Source: Kryptolebias marmoratus (Eukaryota; Chordata; Actinopteri; Cyprinodontiformes; Rivulidae). From it: DNA of 64,000 nucleotides. This document shows, piece after piece, positions 1 to 10,692 of this stretch. The number at the start of each line of letters is the position of its first letter. Within the stretch, counting starts at the first letter, position 1. Under the pieces are notes generated by a model. It ran no database searches, was not told the DNA's origin, and saw only the letters and a program-made list of their open reading frames with translations. The stretch lies in contig NC_051446.1 in assembly GCF_001649575.2 (NCBI RefSeq), forward strand, positions 24,602,118 through 24,666,117, in the 5' to 3' direction. The translations under genes and the position numbers were made by a program.

Positions 1-89
1 CCGAGGGATGGTGCAGGCTGACGGTGGGGGGGGGCATTAAACACCACGTCAGAAAACAAAGAAAATACGTCAGGTGGAGCTCATCTTAC

Positions 90-3000
90 CACATCTAACA
101 GGTTCGGCTGGTGAAGGTTGTTGGCTTCCCAGGCCTCCTGCAGCTTCTGCCTCTCCAGGGACAGAGTTTCATGCACCGACTTCAGAGAAGCAAGCACTGA
201 CGGGACGTAAGACAGAGAAGAAGAACTGTGAGAACGCTGAAGGTTTTCCTGTTTATCGTTTCTGACACACATAAACGTTCCACAAACTTTGTGCTGTTTT
301 AACCAGTCATGCATCAAACTGTTCAACTAAACTTTTATTCCTTTCAAAATATTTATAAGAAAATTTCCCAACATTAACAATTAAAGATCTCTTTAATTCT
401 TTTAAAACAAATCTGCTTCTGGCTACCATTCTGTTAATTTTCCCTTCAACTACAGTTGTTTTTATTTTAGCTTCTGTTTTGCTTATTTTAGATGCAATTT
501 TTAAATAGTTTTCTTTTGTCATTTTAGCTGCAGTTTGGCATCTGTTGTGATAATATTAGCTTTAGCTACTGTTTTGCTCATTTTAGCTATTTACCTATTT
601 CAGCTTCTTTTATTTTTAAGCTACTGCTCTCATGTTTTAGCTACTGTTTTGCTTATTTTAGCTGTAGCTTATGTTTTGCAGTTTTTAGAGACCTTTTTTG
701 GTCATTTTAGCTGCAGTTTTGTATCTATTGTGATAATATTAGCTTTAGCTACTTTTTTGCTCAATAGGCTATTTACCTATTTCAGCTTCTTTTATTTTTC
801 AGCTACTGCTCTCATGTTTTAGCTACTGTTTTGCAGCTTTTATCGTCTAACACTGTTACGCTCATTTTAGCTTTTAGCTCATGTTCTGCTGATTTTAGCC
901 CGTTTTCCCCATTTTAGCCTCTGCTCTGCTTGTTTTTTTTACTTTTAGCGACTCAGATAAAGCTTTTTTATCAAAGCTCACACTGCATTTTTACAAAAAA
1001 ATGCAATTTTCGAAAAATAAATATATGTCAATGTTTCCCTGATATTTCTGCAAACTCCTCTTTGAGTTTGTCTTTAAATCGTCCCTTTGTGTGTCTCTCT
1101 GACCTCGCAGTGACATGGCGCAGATGTCCTGCTGGATCTTCTTGCCCTCGGGTGTGAGGACGGTGGGGGGGGACAGCTGAGAGTAGACGTAGTCGGGGAT
1201 GGAGGGCACCGATGCGCCGAGGTGGGCCGAGCTGCTCAGGTGACTGGAGGACAGCTGTGAGGTGAACAGGAGAGGACAAAGGACGAGTGATTCGCCGGTT
1301 AATTTAACAGGTCGCTTGTTTTCTGTCGCTGCTTTGAGAACGTGCACGCTGACAGGAACTTCGTCTGCATCTACAGGCACACCAAGCTTTAACTCACACA
1401 GCCTCCTAAATGCTTCAGAAGCAAACTTTATTTTTATCTTTTCTTCAGTTGTTTTATAGTCAAGAGGGCGTCTGCAGCAGGGTGTAAGTCAAGCTGTTTA
1501 ACTTCCTGCCTACTGGCAACTCACCGATTTGGAAATCCCACGAATAGGCTTCGGGTTGGATTAAAGAAAAAATGTTACTGGACTTTTGTGCTGTCATATT
1601 ATTACATCCAATCTATTCAAAAACATCATTCTTACCATCCCCAGGGCCTCCACTCTGGACAGTGTGCGGGAGTGACCCCGGATCTTTCCCGACTTTAGCT
1701 TCTTCGGCTTCTCAAGTGACAGATTCTGATCCAAAATTAGATTTACTTGATTTGACATTTATTTGAAACTTAATTTCTGCAGCAGGGTGAAAAATGCTGG
1801 TAGCCTGCGCGTACCTGTATGCTGATGATACGCTGCAGATCCCCATTGGTGAAAGTGTGGCCCGTCTCCAGCGCCTGCAGCCGCTGAATTAAACGGTTCA
1901 GCTCGGAAAGATCCAGATCACAGCGGTTCAGCTCTGAAAGTCAAATTACCTTCACTTATAAAGCATAATCAAAACAATCATAGCTGGCATAAATAACTAA
2001 CATGATAGTAAATGTGCAGCAGCAGCCCCTGTTAAAACACAGCTTGGGACACATTTATTAACCCTTACTTCAGCATTTCAGTACAATTTGGGGTGAATAG
2101 GACAGATGTGAGTCCTCAGAACCTAGGAGCATTTCAATCAGTGCATTATCTGCAAAACAATGAAATAAAATGCTGCATTTGTAGAAAATAAGCCAAGGAA
2201 ATCATGTTCAATGTGAGAAAAAGATGGATCCTCGAGGAACTCCATAAATGACAGGGTCTGCAGAAGATGAGAAATGTCTGATTATAAGAAAAAAAGAGAA
2301 CCAACTAAGAACAGGACCCTGAATCCCAGCCTGGTTTAGAAGAATATTTTAACTCTATAAAAGCTGTGTTGAGGTTTAAAAGAATCAAAAAATCACATTA
2401 AGGAGAGAAGCAAGTCATTCCAGACTTTTAATAACTTTTTAAGTTTCTTGTTTGTATCTTGTTAGTCCAACACTGTATTTTTATATAAATTTCTGTAAGT
2501 AGATTTTTAAATCTGAGCTTCTAAGTTGTGGTTTTGTTATTGGGAGCGGGACTGAGAGCTTCTTCCACATCTTAAAAACCTAAATTTTAACCAGCGATAA
2601 AATGATCGATAAAGTGCCTCGTTTCAGATCGTCTGTGTGTGTTTTGTGTTTTGAAGCTGACTGTTTGACAAACACCTTGAACACAAGTATCTGGATCGTG
2701 GCTTTGCCTCAGCCAGGCGGACACCTTGGTGTTCACGGCGGTGCTGGCTGACGGCGGGACCCCCGACCGCCCGGCCGGATCCTCCGTCCCTGCGGAGCTC
2801 TGCTGACACGCAAAAAGAGGCAAAAACACACCGTAAGACACGCTGACAAATCTGTCAAAAAAGGCCTGTTGTGTCTGATTTTATAGTCACCAAATCTCCG
2901 TTTCCATGAGCTTGTCCAGCTGAAGATGTGTGGAACAGCGTCTGCAGGAGGCTGCTGTGGACAAACGACGTCTTGTTCTTCTTGTAGAGGCGGTGAGCTT

Positions 3001-5214
3001 GAAGTTTGGTCACCCAGATGTAGAAGAGTTCATGGCTCTTCGCCTTGGAGGAAACATACGCACAATATATATATAAATATATATTAGTTTGAAACTTATC
3101 AGCAGGAGTTGAACATTTACCTTCACGTGATAGAGAATGTCTCCAGTGTCCAAATCAATCCGATTGGATTTCTTGTTGATTGACATCACAGCGAGGCTGA
3201 CGTCCAACGAACCCTGGACTCGTCCTCTGGAGACCTTTTGTCAAACAGGTTTAGGTGTTTTCAGATATATAACATTTCACCTAAGCCATAAATTAGATTA
3301 TAAACAGATAAAACTGCCAGACAAATAAAGATTACAGTCAAAGCAGAGGTGATTTTGAAGAAAACTGCAACAAAAAAAAAAAGCAAGAGAAACTGAATGC
3401 TGAAAGTTAAATAAATGGAGAGGACTAAAAACAACCTAAATTATTACAACCATAGCTATATATACATGTATGAACTGCAACCAGATTAAATGTTTCAACA
3501 ACAGGAGTTTTCCTTCAAAAAATATATTTTGAATTTGTTGCCACAACCTGAAACTAACCCTAATAAATGATATCTGTGAAACTTGTAATGCAAAGAAGAA
3601 TAAAATATTTCATGCAAAGTCATCATAAAATGGCTGTCTGTCATCATAAAGAGTAAATATTACTCACATCTTGTTGATTTTTGGAGTAACGTAAGATTCC
3701 TGCTTCCAACACAAAGTATCGCTAAAATAAAATAAAACAAGAATAATGTTAAAATAATACATTTCAATTCAATTCTGGCTCTAAGTATTGACCTCTGACC
3801 TTGTGCCAGCCCTTAAGAGGCCACTTCCTTCTCTTCAGGAGATAACCTTCACACCTTCCTGGAGTGGTCAGAACTTCAGGATTCTCACTTCCTGTCTGTA
3901 TTTCTGCCTGAAGGTCGTCCATCACTTCCCAATCTTTAATAATCTGTGGAAATCAGGAGCCAGAAACTCACCTCAGATGGACTTTTTTGAGAAAAATGGA
4001 ATTTCTTTTAAAGACCCTGTTTGTTCAAAATATTATTTTTGAATCTATAGTGGTTTAATGGTTTAAATTTAACTCAAATTTGAAAAAAAAAAATACTTCA
4101 CAGAGACAAAACAGAGCAGCAGAAATTAATCAGACAGTATTTATTCCTCACCATCATGAAAGGTGCGATTATTAGCTGTTCATCTACAACTGATTAACCT
4201 GATTCAAGATGGCCGCTACAGCTCGTCAGTGTCGGCAAACACAAAAGATGACTATAACTCAGTTAATTTTAACAAAATTGAACAAATCTGATGATTTTCT
4301 GCTTTTATTTTGTTACATTTTTGAAGTTAAACAGTTTTTTAGCTCAGAACTGTTACCTGAGTAACAAAAACAAAGTAGTTTAGTTTATTTTATCTTATCT
4401 TATCTTATCTTATCTTATCTTATCTTATCTTATCTTATCTTATCTTATCTTATCTTATCTTAGCTTAGCTTAGCTTAGCTTAGCTTAGCTTAGCTTTACT
4501 TGGTTTAGTTTAGTTTGGTTGGTCTCATGTAGTCTTCACTCAAAAATACCAAAGTAATTGTACAGTTACTATTAATACTACTATTAAATAATAATAATAA
4601 TAATAATGATAACTGCAAAGTCTAAGCATCAATGTGATATAAAATTACTGATAGCTGATAATTCAGCAACATCCTGTGAATCTCCAACAAGACAAAATGA
4701 TAATAAATAAGTAAATAAAGTCTGGATGGCATTTCACTTGTTTGTTTTTTTACATTTTATCAACAGATTTCGCTGTTTTAAAACTGCAGGACTGCAGAAA
4801 TAAACTCAAAGAAGACAAATTTTAGTATCTGGAGCAAATCTTTATTGTTTTTAAATAAAGTTCAGCTTGATGCTTCTCTCATCTGAAGGGTTAACTGTAA
4901 ATCTGTTCCGATTTGACGACCGGTGAGGAAACATGAACCTTTTTCTGCAGCATTTAAACAAAAACTAATGTTAAATCCTTTTTCTGCTACTTGTGATTTC
5001 TCCCTGTTTCATTCAACCTTTCTGCTGCCAGTCTGTTTATTCCAGATTAAACGTCCCGGGTCGTGACTGACCTGGTACTGACCTGTCGGGAGTGTGGAGA
5101 AGACAGAGTGCTGCTGCTGTGAGACGGAGCCGGCTTGGTCCTCGACGGGGACGTCTTCTCCAGACCGCTTGCCAGCGACTGGCTGCGATGGAGCGAAGAT
5201 CCATTTGAGTCCAT
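90..5214 (-). CDS. osbpl7: Oxysterol-binding protein-related protein 7 (ORP7), N-terminal half, partial
   Basis: Ten exons can be joined in phase on the minus strand: 5214-5083, 3895-3800, 3721-3668, 3234-3121, 3043-2891, 2802-2676, 1933-1815, 1725-1636, 1254-1104 and 196-90 (381 aa). The start is the ATG at 5214, which opens a Ser-rich leader (MDSNGSSLHRSQSL). A PH domain follows, roughly residues 55-165, with the ORP3/6/7 signatures LLKRRKWPLKGWHKRYF, VMSINKKSNRIDLDTGDI and ELFYIWVTKLQAHRLYKKN. Behind it are VSAWLRQSHDPD, a basic EKPKKLKSGKIRGHSRTLS segment, and a helix matching the pre-ORD 'SVLA.L..ER..L' region. The sterol/phospholipid-binding ORD and any FFAT motif must lie left of base 1. 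Family role: lipid transfer at ER contact sites. The choice of ORP7 over ORP3 or ORP6 rests on position next to mrpl10. The exon calls are firm; the paralogue name is less so, and upstream coding exons cannot be excluded. Confidence 0.85.
518..838. repeat. Tandem duplication inside an osbpl7 intron (family C, TAGCT-rich)
   Basis: A unit of about 135 bp at 518-652 recurs at 701-834, a period of about 183 bp, with only a few differences. Both units contain the landmark GTGATAATATTAGCTTTAGC. The stretch is rich in TTTTAGCT words and looks like a minus-strand copy of the TAGCT-rich dispersed repeat also seen near 7.4, 22.4, 25.7 and 56.7 kb. It lies between the two most 3' osbpl7 exons of the window, and I see no coding signal in it. 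Confidence 0.75.
4139..4290 (+). repeat. Dispersed repeat family A, partial copy
   Basis: It shares the words CATCTACAACTGATTAACCT, TTCAAGATGGCCGC and ATAACTCAGTTAATTT with about ten other stretches in the window. It sits in osbpl7 intron 1. See the longest copies, at 26415-27065, for the full unit. Confidence 0.7.
4386..4496. repeat. Pentanucleotide microsatellite with a unit switch
   Basis: About 14 units of TTATC/TCTTA change abruptly to about 7 units of TTAGC/GCTTA near 4460, then fade into imperfect TTTAG words. It lies in osbpl7 intron 1. One base substitution (T to G) in a founder unit followed by expansion explains the switch. Confidence 0.9.
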
Positions 5215-5790
5215 TTCAGAGCTCAGGCCCGTCTTGTTGTTCGACTGAAAGCACCATCTGCAGTCTGGCTGAAGATCCCTGCAGGTTGCAGAGAGAGCAA
5301 ACAGAGACGATGGGTTGATGATTATCAGGGTGGATGTCAAGAACAGAAAAGGGACATTTAGGATTTCTGGGAGTTTTAACCTCGCTCATTAAAAACAAGA
5401 GGAGAAAACATCATTTAACCCTGACTGTTGAGCTCTGAATTCACATCCGTGCAGATCCTCCTCCTGCAGACTTTCAGCTATTTTTATTTGTTCATTTTTC
5501 CAAACTTTCAGCTCATTCAGGACACGGCTGCTGAGACTTTATGTAACTTTATCCCTTTAGGTACTTTTAGCTACTGTTCTGCTGATTTTAGCTTGTAGCC
5601 AACCTTTGTTACTTTTAGGTAGTATTTAGTTACTTTAAGCTTTTATGTAGCCCTTTGCTACATTTAGCTTTTACCTCGTGTTCTGTTTCTTGTAGCTTTA
5701 ATTAGCTTTATTTTTTTTATCAGATAAACATCTGAAGTCCGTAACTCTTAAAAAAGCTCATCGACTGAGATTCCAGTTTAGGTTGTTTTG

Positions 5791-6137
5791 TGTCATGAGC
5801 CGAGGGGAACGAGAGAAAAACTGAAAATTTATTTAAACTAACAAAACTAGAAAACAAAAGGCTGACGTGGCAGCAAAACAAACTAGAACAAAAATCCAAA
5901 AGCGATAAGGCGAGGCAAGGTGGGACCAGGGACAAAACAACAATGAGAAGATCGGGTTTTAAAGTAGAGGATGATTATGGGAAGTGGGCACAGGTGAGTG
6001 ATTACAGCAGGTGGAGGTGGGCGTGACAGTTAACCAGGTGCAGACAGAAGTACGAAGAACAAAATAAACTTAAACAGGAAACAAGAACCCAGAACCAAAA
6101 CTAAGAATAAACTCAAAAAATACTAGAAATCATGACA
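5791..6137 (-). mobile_element. Candidate solo LTR or LTR-like interspersed element
   Basis: The element is bounded by short inverted termini, TGTCATGA at the left and TCATGACA at the right, and so has the TG...CA ends of an LTR. Read on the minus strand it carries AATAAA in TTTAAATAAATTTTC near its 3' end, as expected for an LTR polyadenylation signal. No clear target-site duplication is visible, so a TIR-bearing MITE is an alternative. It has no coding potential. Confidence 0.45.
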
Positions 6138-6374
6138 GCTTTGTGATCTGAAGGCTAAAGACTTTTTGTAGCCTCTGTTCATTCACCAATATTTGGGTTT
6201 TAATAACAATAAAGTGGAAAAAACACAATTACTTTGTTCAGATGAGAGTTGAAATAGAATATGTGAGAATCAGCCTGCAGGTCGGCGTTTTATCCGGATT
6301 TTAAAGTCTGAATTTGTTGTAATTTTATTAAACACAACTTCAATCCACTCAGATCTGTTAAAAATGCATATTGT

Positions 6375-6650
6375 TTGTGAGATTTACATGTTTTACACAG
6401 AGATGTCGTGGGGTGTTAGCACTCAGAGGATCTGTTGGGAACAACTCTCAGCTACAACCACACCAAACTGCTGCACAGATTTCACCAGTTTCCGGTTAGC
6501 TGTGGTGGCCATCTTGAGTCATGTTAATTACAAAAACCTGATCAGTTATATGCGATCATCATTTTCTGCAGCTTTTAATAAAATCTGTTCTGTGGTTCAT
6601 GAGATATTTTGCTAACAGAGGCAGTTATCGCCTGCCTCTCGTAGCGATCT
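6375..6650 (-). repeat. Dispersed repeat family A, minus-strand copy
   Basis: Complementary to the family A unit: CTCAGCTACAACCACACCAA, the inverted form of GGTGTGGTAGTAGCTGAG, then GGTGGCCATCTTGAGTCA, and finally GGTTCATGAGATATTTTGCT close to 6600. Confidence 0.75.
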
Positions 6651-7379
6651 CAGCCTTAAATCTGACTAAACGTCCGTTTTTATCTTGAAAAGAAACAATT
6701 AAAAGTCAAGCCGGGCTGGATTGTGTGGCTAACCCTGCGCTGTATGTGACACGATGGCCAGGACTCGCTGCTGAAGGAAGATTAACTTCTGCTTAATTGG
6801 TTTTTCAGCAGATATTTTTAGCTGCTTGAAGCAACGTTGATCTGAAAGGCAGAGAGCAATAAAAGCTCCGCAACGTTCACAAACACAAAGAACGAAGAAA
6901 AATGGAGTCGTGGTTTTGGTCAAATAAACATTTAGTTAATTATACCAGAAAAAATTCACGTTTCTTTTTAAAAATGAGCCAAATTTGACAGTTTTTTACA
7001 GTCAGAACATGTAAATGTTAGATTTAAGCTTTAAAACCAAGACTTTCCAGAGTTTTACCTGATGTTGTTGGTGCATATTTGAGTATTTTTCTGTGTGTAA
7101 CATAAATAAAGGGGGGTTCTGTGAGGCCATGTGGGGGGGGGTGAGGATGAAAGCACGATGTGGTGGAAACAGGATGAAGGGATTAGGAGGATTCTCAGCT
7201 CGCTTAGTCAAGGAGGAACGCAAAGATAAACATTTAAAATTTGATTTAATTTAAATGCAGCTATTTGTTTTGGACTTTTAGCTGCTTTAAGCCAGAATGG
7301 GTGGCTTTAAATATAGTTTTGATCTTTTTAAAACCTTGTTGCTTTGCTTTGTAAAATAAAATCAATTAAAGAAATTACA

Positions 7380-8040
7380 TTTTCTGTGAAAACACAGTGA
7401 ACGACAGCTGAAATTTACTGAAGAAGCTGAATTATTAGCAGAACATTAGCTAAAAACTAAAGGAGCTAAACACTAATCATTAGAGAGCAAAACACCAGCT
7501 AAAAGCCAAAAGTAGGAAAATCCTAACTAAAAGCTAAATGGAGCAAAACACTAGCTAAAAAGCTAAATAAAGGACAAAACCAGCTAAAAAACAAAAAAGG
7601 GCAAAACACTAGCTAAAGACTAGCTAAAAGCCAAACATAGTAAAATGCTAGCTAAAAGTCAAATAGAGCCAAACACTAGCTAAAAGCTAAATAAAGGACA
7701 ATAATAGCTAAAAACTAAAAGGAACAAAATGCTAAATTATCAACAGACTAGCTTAAAGCTAAACGTGTCAAAGGCGAGCAAAAGATACAGTTCCAGAACA
7801 GTAGCTAAAAGCTAAAAGCAGCAGAAGAGTAGCTAAAAACTGAGAGTAAAGACCGTTTCCTGAAGCAGATTTCAAAGAGAATGATGGTTTTGAAGGAGTT
7901 AAAGAAATCTTCATGCATTTGTAAATAAATTAAATATTTTGAAAAGAATAAAAGTTACAAAAACCCCAAAGGTCACAGCAGCCGATCTGCTGAAAGAGCT
8001 GAAGGTTCTGATAGATTAACAGCTAAATATGCGTTAGGAT
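7380..8040 (+). repeat. Dispersed repeat family C (TAGCTAAAA-rich), long copy
   Basis: A long run of imperfect AGCTAAAAGCTAAA units at 7430-7850 is followed by a non-tandem tail (GCAGATTTCAAAGAGAATGA, then AAAGTTACAAAAACC) that recurs in the same order after the AGCT-rich tract at 56690-56940 and at 22430-22620. The shared head-plus-tail layout makes it one interspersed family with an internal minisatellite, not simple low complexity. Confidence 0.65.
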
Positions 8041-8617
8041 AAAAAATCAAACCCAGAGTTATAAATGCTGCCTCAGCATCATCCTCTGATCCAGGATGGG
8101 AGCAGAAGGACGGCTGACATCAGGAGCTACCTGGACAGGAAAATGGTGGCCAAGAAGTCAGATAAGGTGGAGGCGGCTTCCTGCCAAAGGCTGGATTAAG
8201 ATGCACAGATTATGACGGTTATAATCTCTCATTGGGAATAAATAAAGACTGAAGCACAAGACTCTGAAAATATTCAACCTGATTAATCTGCAGAACAAAT
8301 GCTGTTTTAACTTCAGCTGTTTCAGTTTTATTCACCTGTGAAACATCAGAGTCATGAGATTATTGGGATTCTTGACAACGTTGACATATTTCAGTGGTAA
8401 TGTTGATTAAAAGTGAGCTGATTTTAAATCCTAAATTTATGTTTTTCTCAGTTTATATCAACTTTTCGGAGGCTGCAGAAACTCAAAGATGTTATCACTA
8501 AGAAACGTTTTAAACAAATCTGTCCAACTTTAAGGTTTTACCTGTTTGGTAAAAGACAGAAGAAGCCATAAAGTTAATACATAAAGTCTTTTTTTGCTTC
8601 AGACTTTAATAATTTAC

Positions 8618-8900
8618 CTGAACTTCACCTGCGCCTCTCATCCTCCGCCGCCGACCTGATTAATCCAACAAAACTCGGAGACGAACCATCACTTCAAGAG
8701 AGGAAAAAACGACCTTTCTGGTTGAAAAATATCCAAATGAAGTCGAAATGCGTGTTTTATTCTCGGAGGACAACTCGCTGTGAAGACATAATGAGACGGG
8801 CTGTGGCCTCTCTGCCCGTCCGAACCCAGCGGAGCGCGCAAAGCCGCGCGCAAAGCCGCGCGCAAAGCGCCGAGTTGATCCGCATTAAGGGGAATTACTG
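8618..8900 (-). promoter_or_regulatory. osbpl7: Possible osbpl7 promoter and 5' UTR exon
   Basis: This GC- and CpG-rich island in AT-rich surroundings contains three CAAAGCGCG-type repeats at 8836-8868. On the minus strand two good splice donors follow it: CAG|GTGAAG with the exon ending at 8629, and CAG|GTAAAT with the exon ending at 8618. It lies 3.4 kb upstream of the coding start on the right strand. Assignment to osbpl7 is inference from position and donors only. Confidence 0.3.
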
Positions 8901-9420
8901 CGCAGAGAGAGAGAGCTCCTCTCACTCCTCCTGGAGCTGCGGGGACTTTACCAACTCACTTTCAATCATTTAATATAAATGATTTATGTTTACAAATCAG
9001 AGTTTCCTACACATGTAATTATATAAAGTGTTAACAATGAGCCTAGCCTTCCTTAAAGGGATGCATATCGCCCGCCACCTTTAAAAACCGTTTAAAATTG
9101 TTTAAAATATTTGGTTCCCCCTGGTAACTTTGGCAAAAAAAGAACAAATGTCTCCAAATTCACAGGACTTGTTGTCCATGATGAGAGGAATAAACACAGT
9201 TAAGGACTTGTTGAAAAAATTATTTGTTCCCATGTTATGGAGGATGGAAGCGACTCATTCAGAAGGCTGAAATTTTTAGTTTCCCCCCCGACTTTGGCAA
9301 AAAAATAAATAAAAAAAGAGCATTTACAAATTTATTTTTTCATTTTTTTATGTAGGCTATTGATTTTATTTTGCATCACTGGTATACTTTTACTTTTTTG
9401 TTATATATGTTTTGCAAAAC

Positions 9421-10434
9421 AGCGGGCGCTGTACCGATCTGTCGTGGTGAAGAGAGAGCTGAGTCAAAAGGCGAAGCTCTCGATTTACCGGTCGATCTCC
9501 GTTCCTAACCTCATCTATGGTCACGAGCTTTGGGTAGTGTTAGGGTTTTTCAATATTACCAGCCTTTGTGTTTATGTGTAAAACATGCCTACGTGTCACA
9601 CCGGATGTCAGAGATATTAATGGAGTTCATTTGTATCATGTTTACATTTTATCGTGCTTACAGGCGTCAGTAAATCATCTAAGTAGGCCAGCCAATCACC
9701 CAAGTAACGTCACTGTACCTCTGATAATCTTTGTATCAGGATTGATAGACAGAATGTTTCACTACATGCTGTAAGTTCTGTTTGTGTGATTAATCTGTGG
9801 CAGAACCGGTCCTGACCGATTCAGCCCCCACACATTCCTTGTTTCTAATAAAAAGATGCTGATGCTACAGGACTTCAGAACTCACTGGAGTTTGACCCAA
9901 AAGGTCGTTGCTCGAGTGACTTCTCCTTTTGACTTCTCTGTGTGGTTCTTTGTTTAGGTTGGGTAACTTAGAAAACCCCCAACAGGTAGTGACCCAAAGA
10001 ACGAGATCGCGAATACAAGCGGCTGAAATGAGTTTCCTCCGCAGGGTGTCTGGGCTCTCCCTTAGAGATCGGGTGAGAAGCTCGGTCATCCGGGAGGAGC
10101 TCAGAGTACAGCCGCTGCTCCTCCACGTCGAGAGGAGCCAGCTGAGGTGGCTCAGGCATCTGGTTAGGACGCCTCCTGGACGCCTCCCTGGTGACGTCCC
10201 GCCGGGAGGAGGCCCAGAGGAAGACCCAGGACACGCTGGAGGGACTGGGAACGCCTTGGGATTCCCCCGGAGGAGCTGGCCCAAGTGGCTGGGGAGAGGG
10301 AAGTCTGGGTCTCCCTGCTTAGGCTGCTGCCCCCGCGACCCGACCCCGGATAAGCGGAAGAGGATGGATGGATGGATGGATGGATGGATGGATGGATGGA
10401 TGGATGGATGGATGGATGGATGGATGGATGGATA
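9421..10434 (+). mobile_element. Rex3-type RTE non-LTR retrotransposon, 5'-truncated, split by an LTR
   Basis: Two segments, 9421-9537 and 9985-10434, read as one reverse-transcriptase C-terminus: LYRSVVVKRELSQKAKLSIY and VPNLIYGHELWV in the first, [20 protein letters not shown] and [20 protein letters not shown] in the second. The element ends in a (GGAT)n tail at 10362-10433, typical of Rex3 of teleosts. An 11-bp direct repeat, TTTTGCAAAAC, flanks the whole (9410-9420 and 10435-10445), a clean target-site duplication. Without the insert only about 570 bp remain, so it was dead on arrival by 5' truncation. The downstream part of the reading frame is degenerate. Confidence 0.85.
9538..9984 (+). 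mobile_element. Solo LTR inserted into the Rex3 element
   Basis: This 447-bp insert starts TGTTAGGGTTTTTC and ends GAAAACCCCCAACA, giving imperfect inverted TG...CA termini. A 5-bp duplication GGTAG flanks it (9533-9537 and 9985-9989), and removing it restores the continuous Rex3 sequence CTTTGGGTAGTGACCC. An AATAAA within CTAATAAAAAG near 9847 fits an R-region polyadenylation signal on the plus strand. There is no internal coding region, so it is most simply a solo LTR left by recombination. Which LTR superfamily (Gypsy, BEL or ERV) cannot be told from the LTR alone. Confidence 0.75.
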
Positions 10435-10498
10435 TTTTGCAAAACGTTTAAGGAATAAATGTGAAAAGGCGGTGTGAGCTTAAGCAGACACGTTATCT

Positions 10499-10504
10499 TT
10501 TATT
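10499..10504 (-). other. mrpl10: Polyadenylation signal of mrpl10
   Basis: AATAAA on the minus strand, about 190 bases past the mrpl10 stop codon and just beyond the Rex3 tail. Confidence 0.5.
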
Positions 10505-10692
10505 TACATATAATATCCTTAAATTATGGATCATTTCTCCAGCTTTGTTCCACCGTTCACGTCAGCTGCTCTCTGTGGGATTCAGCATCGAGAAAAACGT
10601 TTTCCAGTCTGGTACAGACTTTAAACACATGTTAAAGTATGCATCCAGACGGTCTGCTCAGCTGTAAACAGTCCCAGTATGTTTCTGAAGCT

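Larger units (their letters stand above)
5300..8617. other. Gene-free stretch upstream of the osbpl7 start codon
   Basis: No coding exon is recognisable. It holds TAGCT-rich repeat (5560-5710 and 7380-8040), an LTR-like element (5791-6137) and a minus-strand family A copy (6375-6650). If the GC-rich patch near 8.6-8.9 kb is the osbpl7 promoter, most of this is its first, 5' UTR, intron. Confidence 0.5.

Noticed and set aside
10164..10442. A minus-strand frame with a long IHPS repeat (92 aa).
   Set aside because: It is the complement of the (GGAT)n tail of the Rex3 element.
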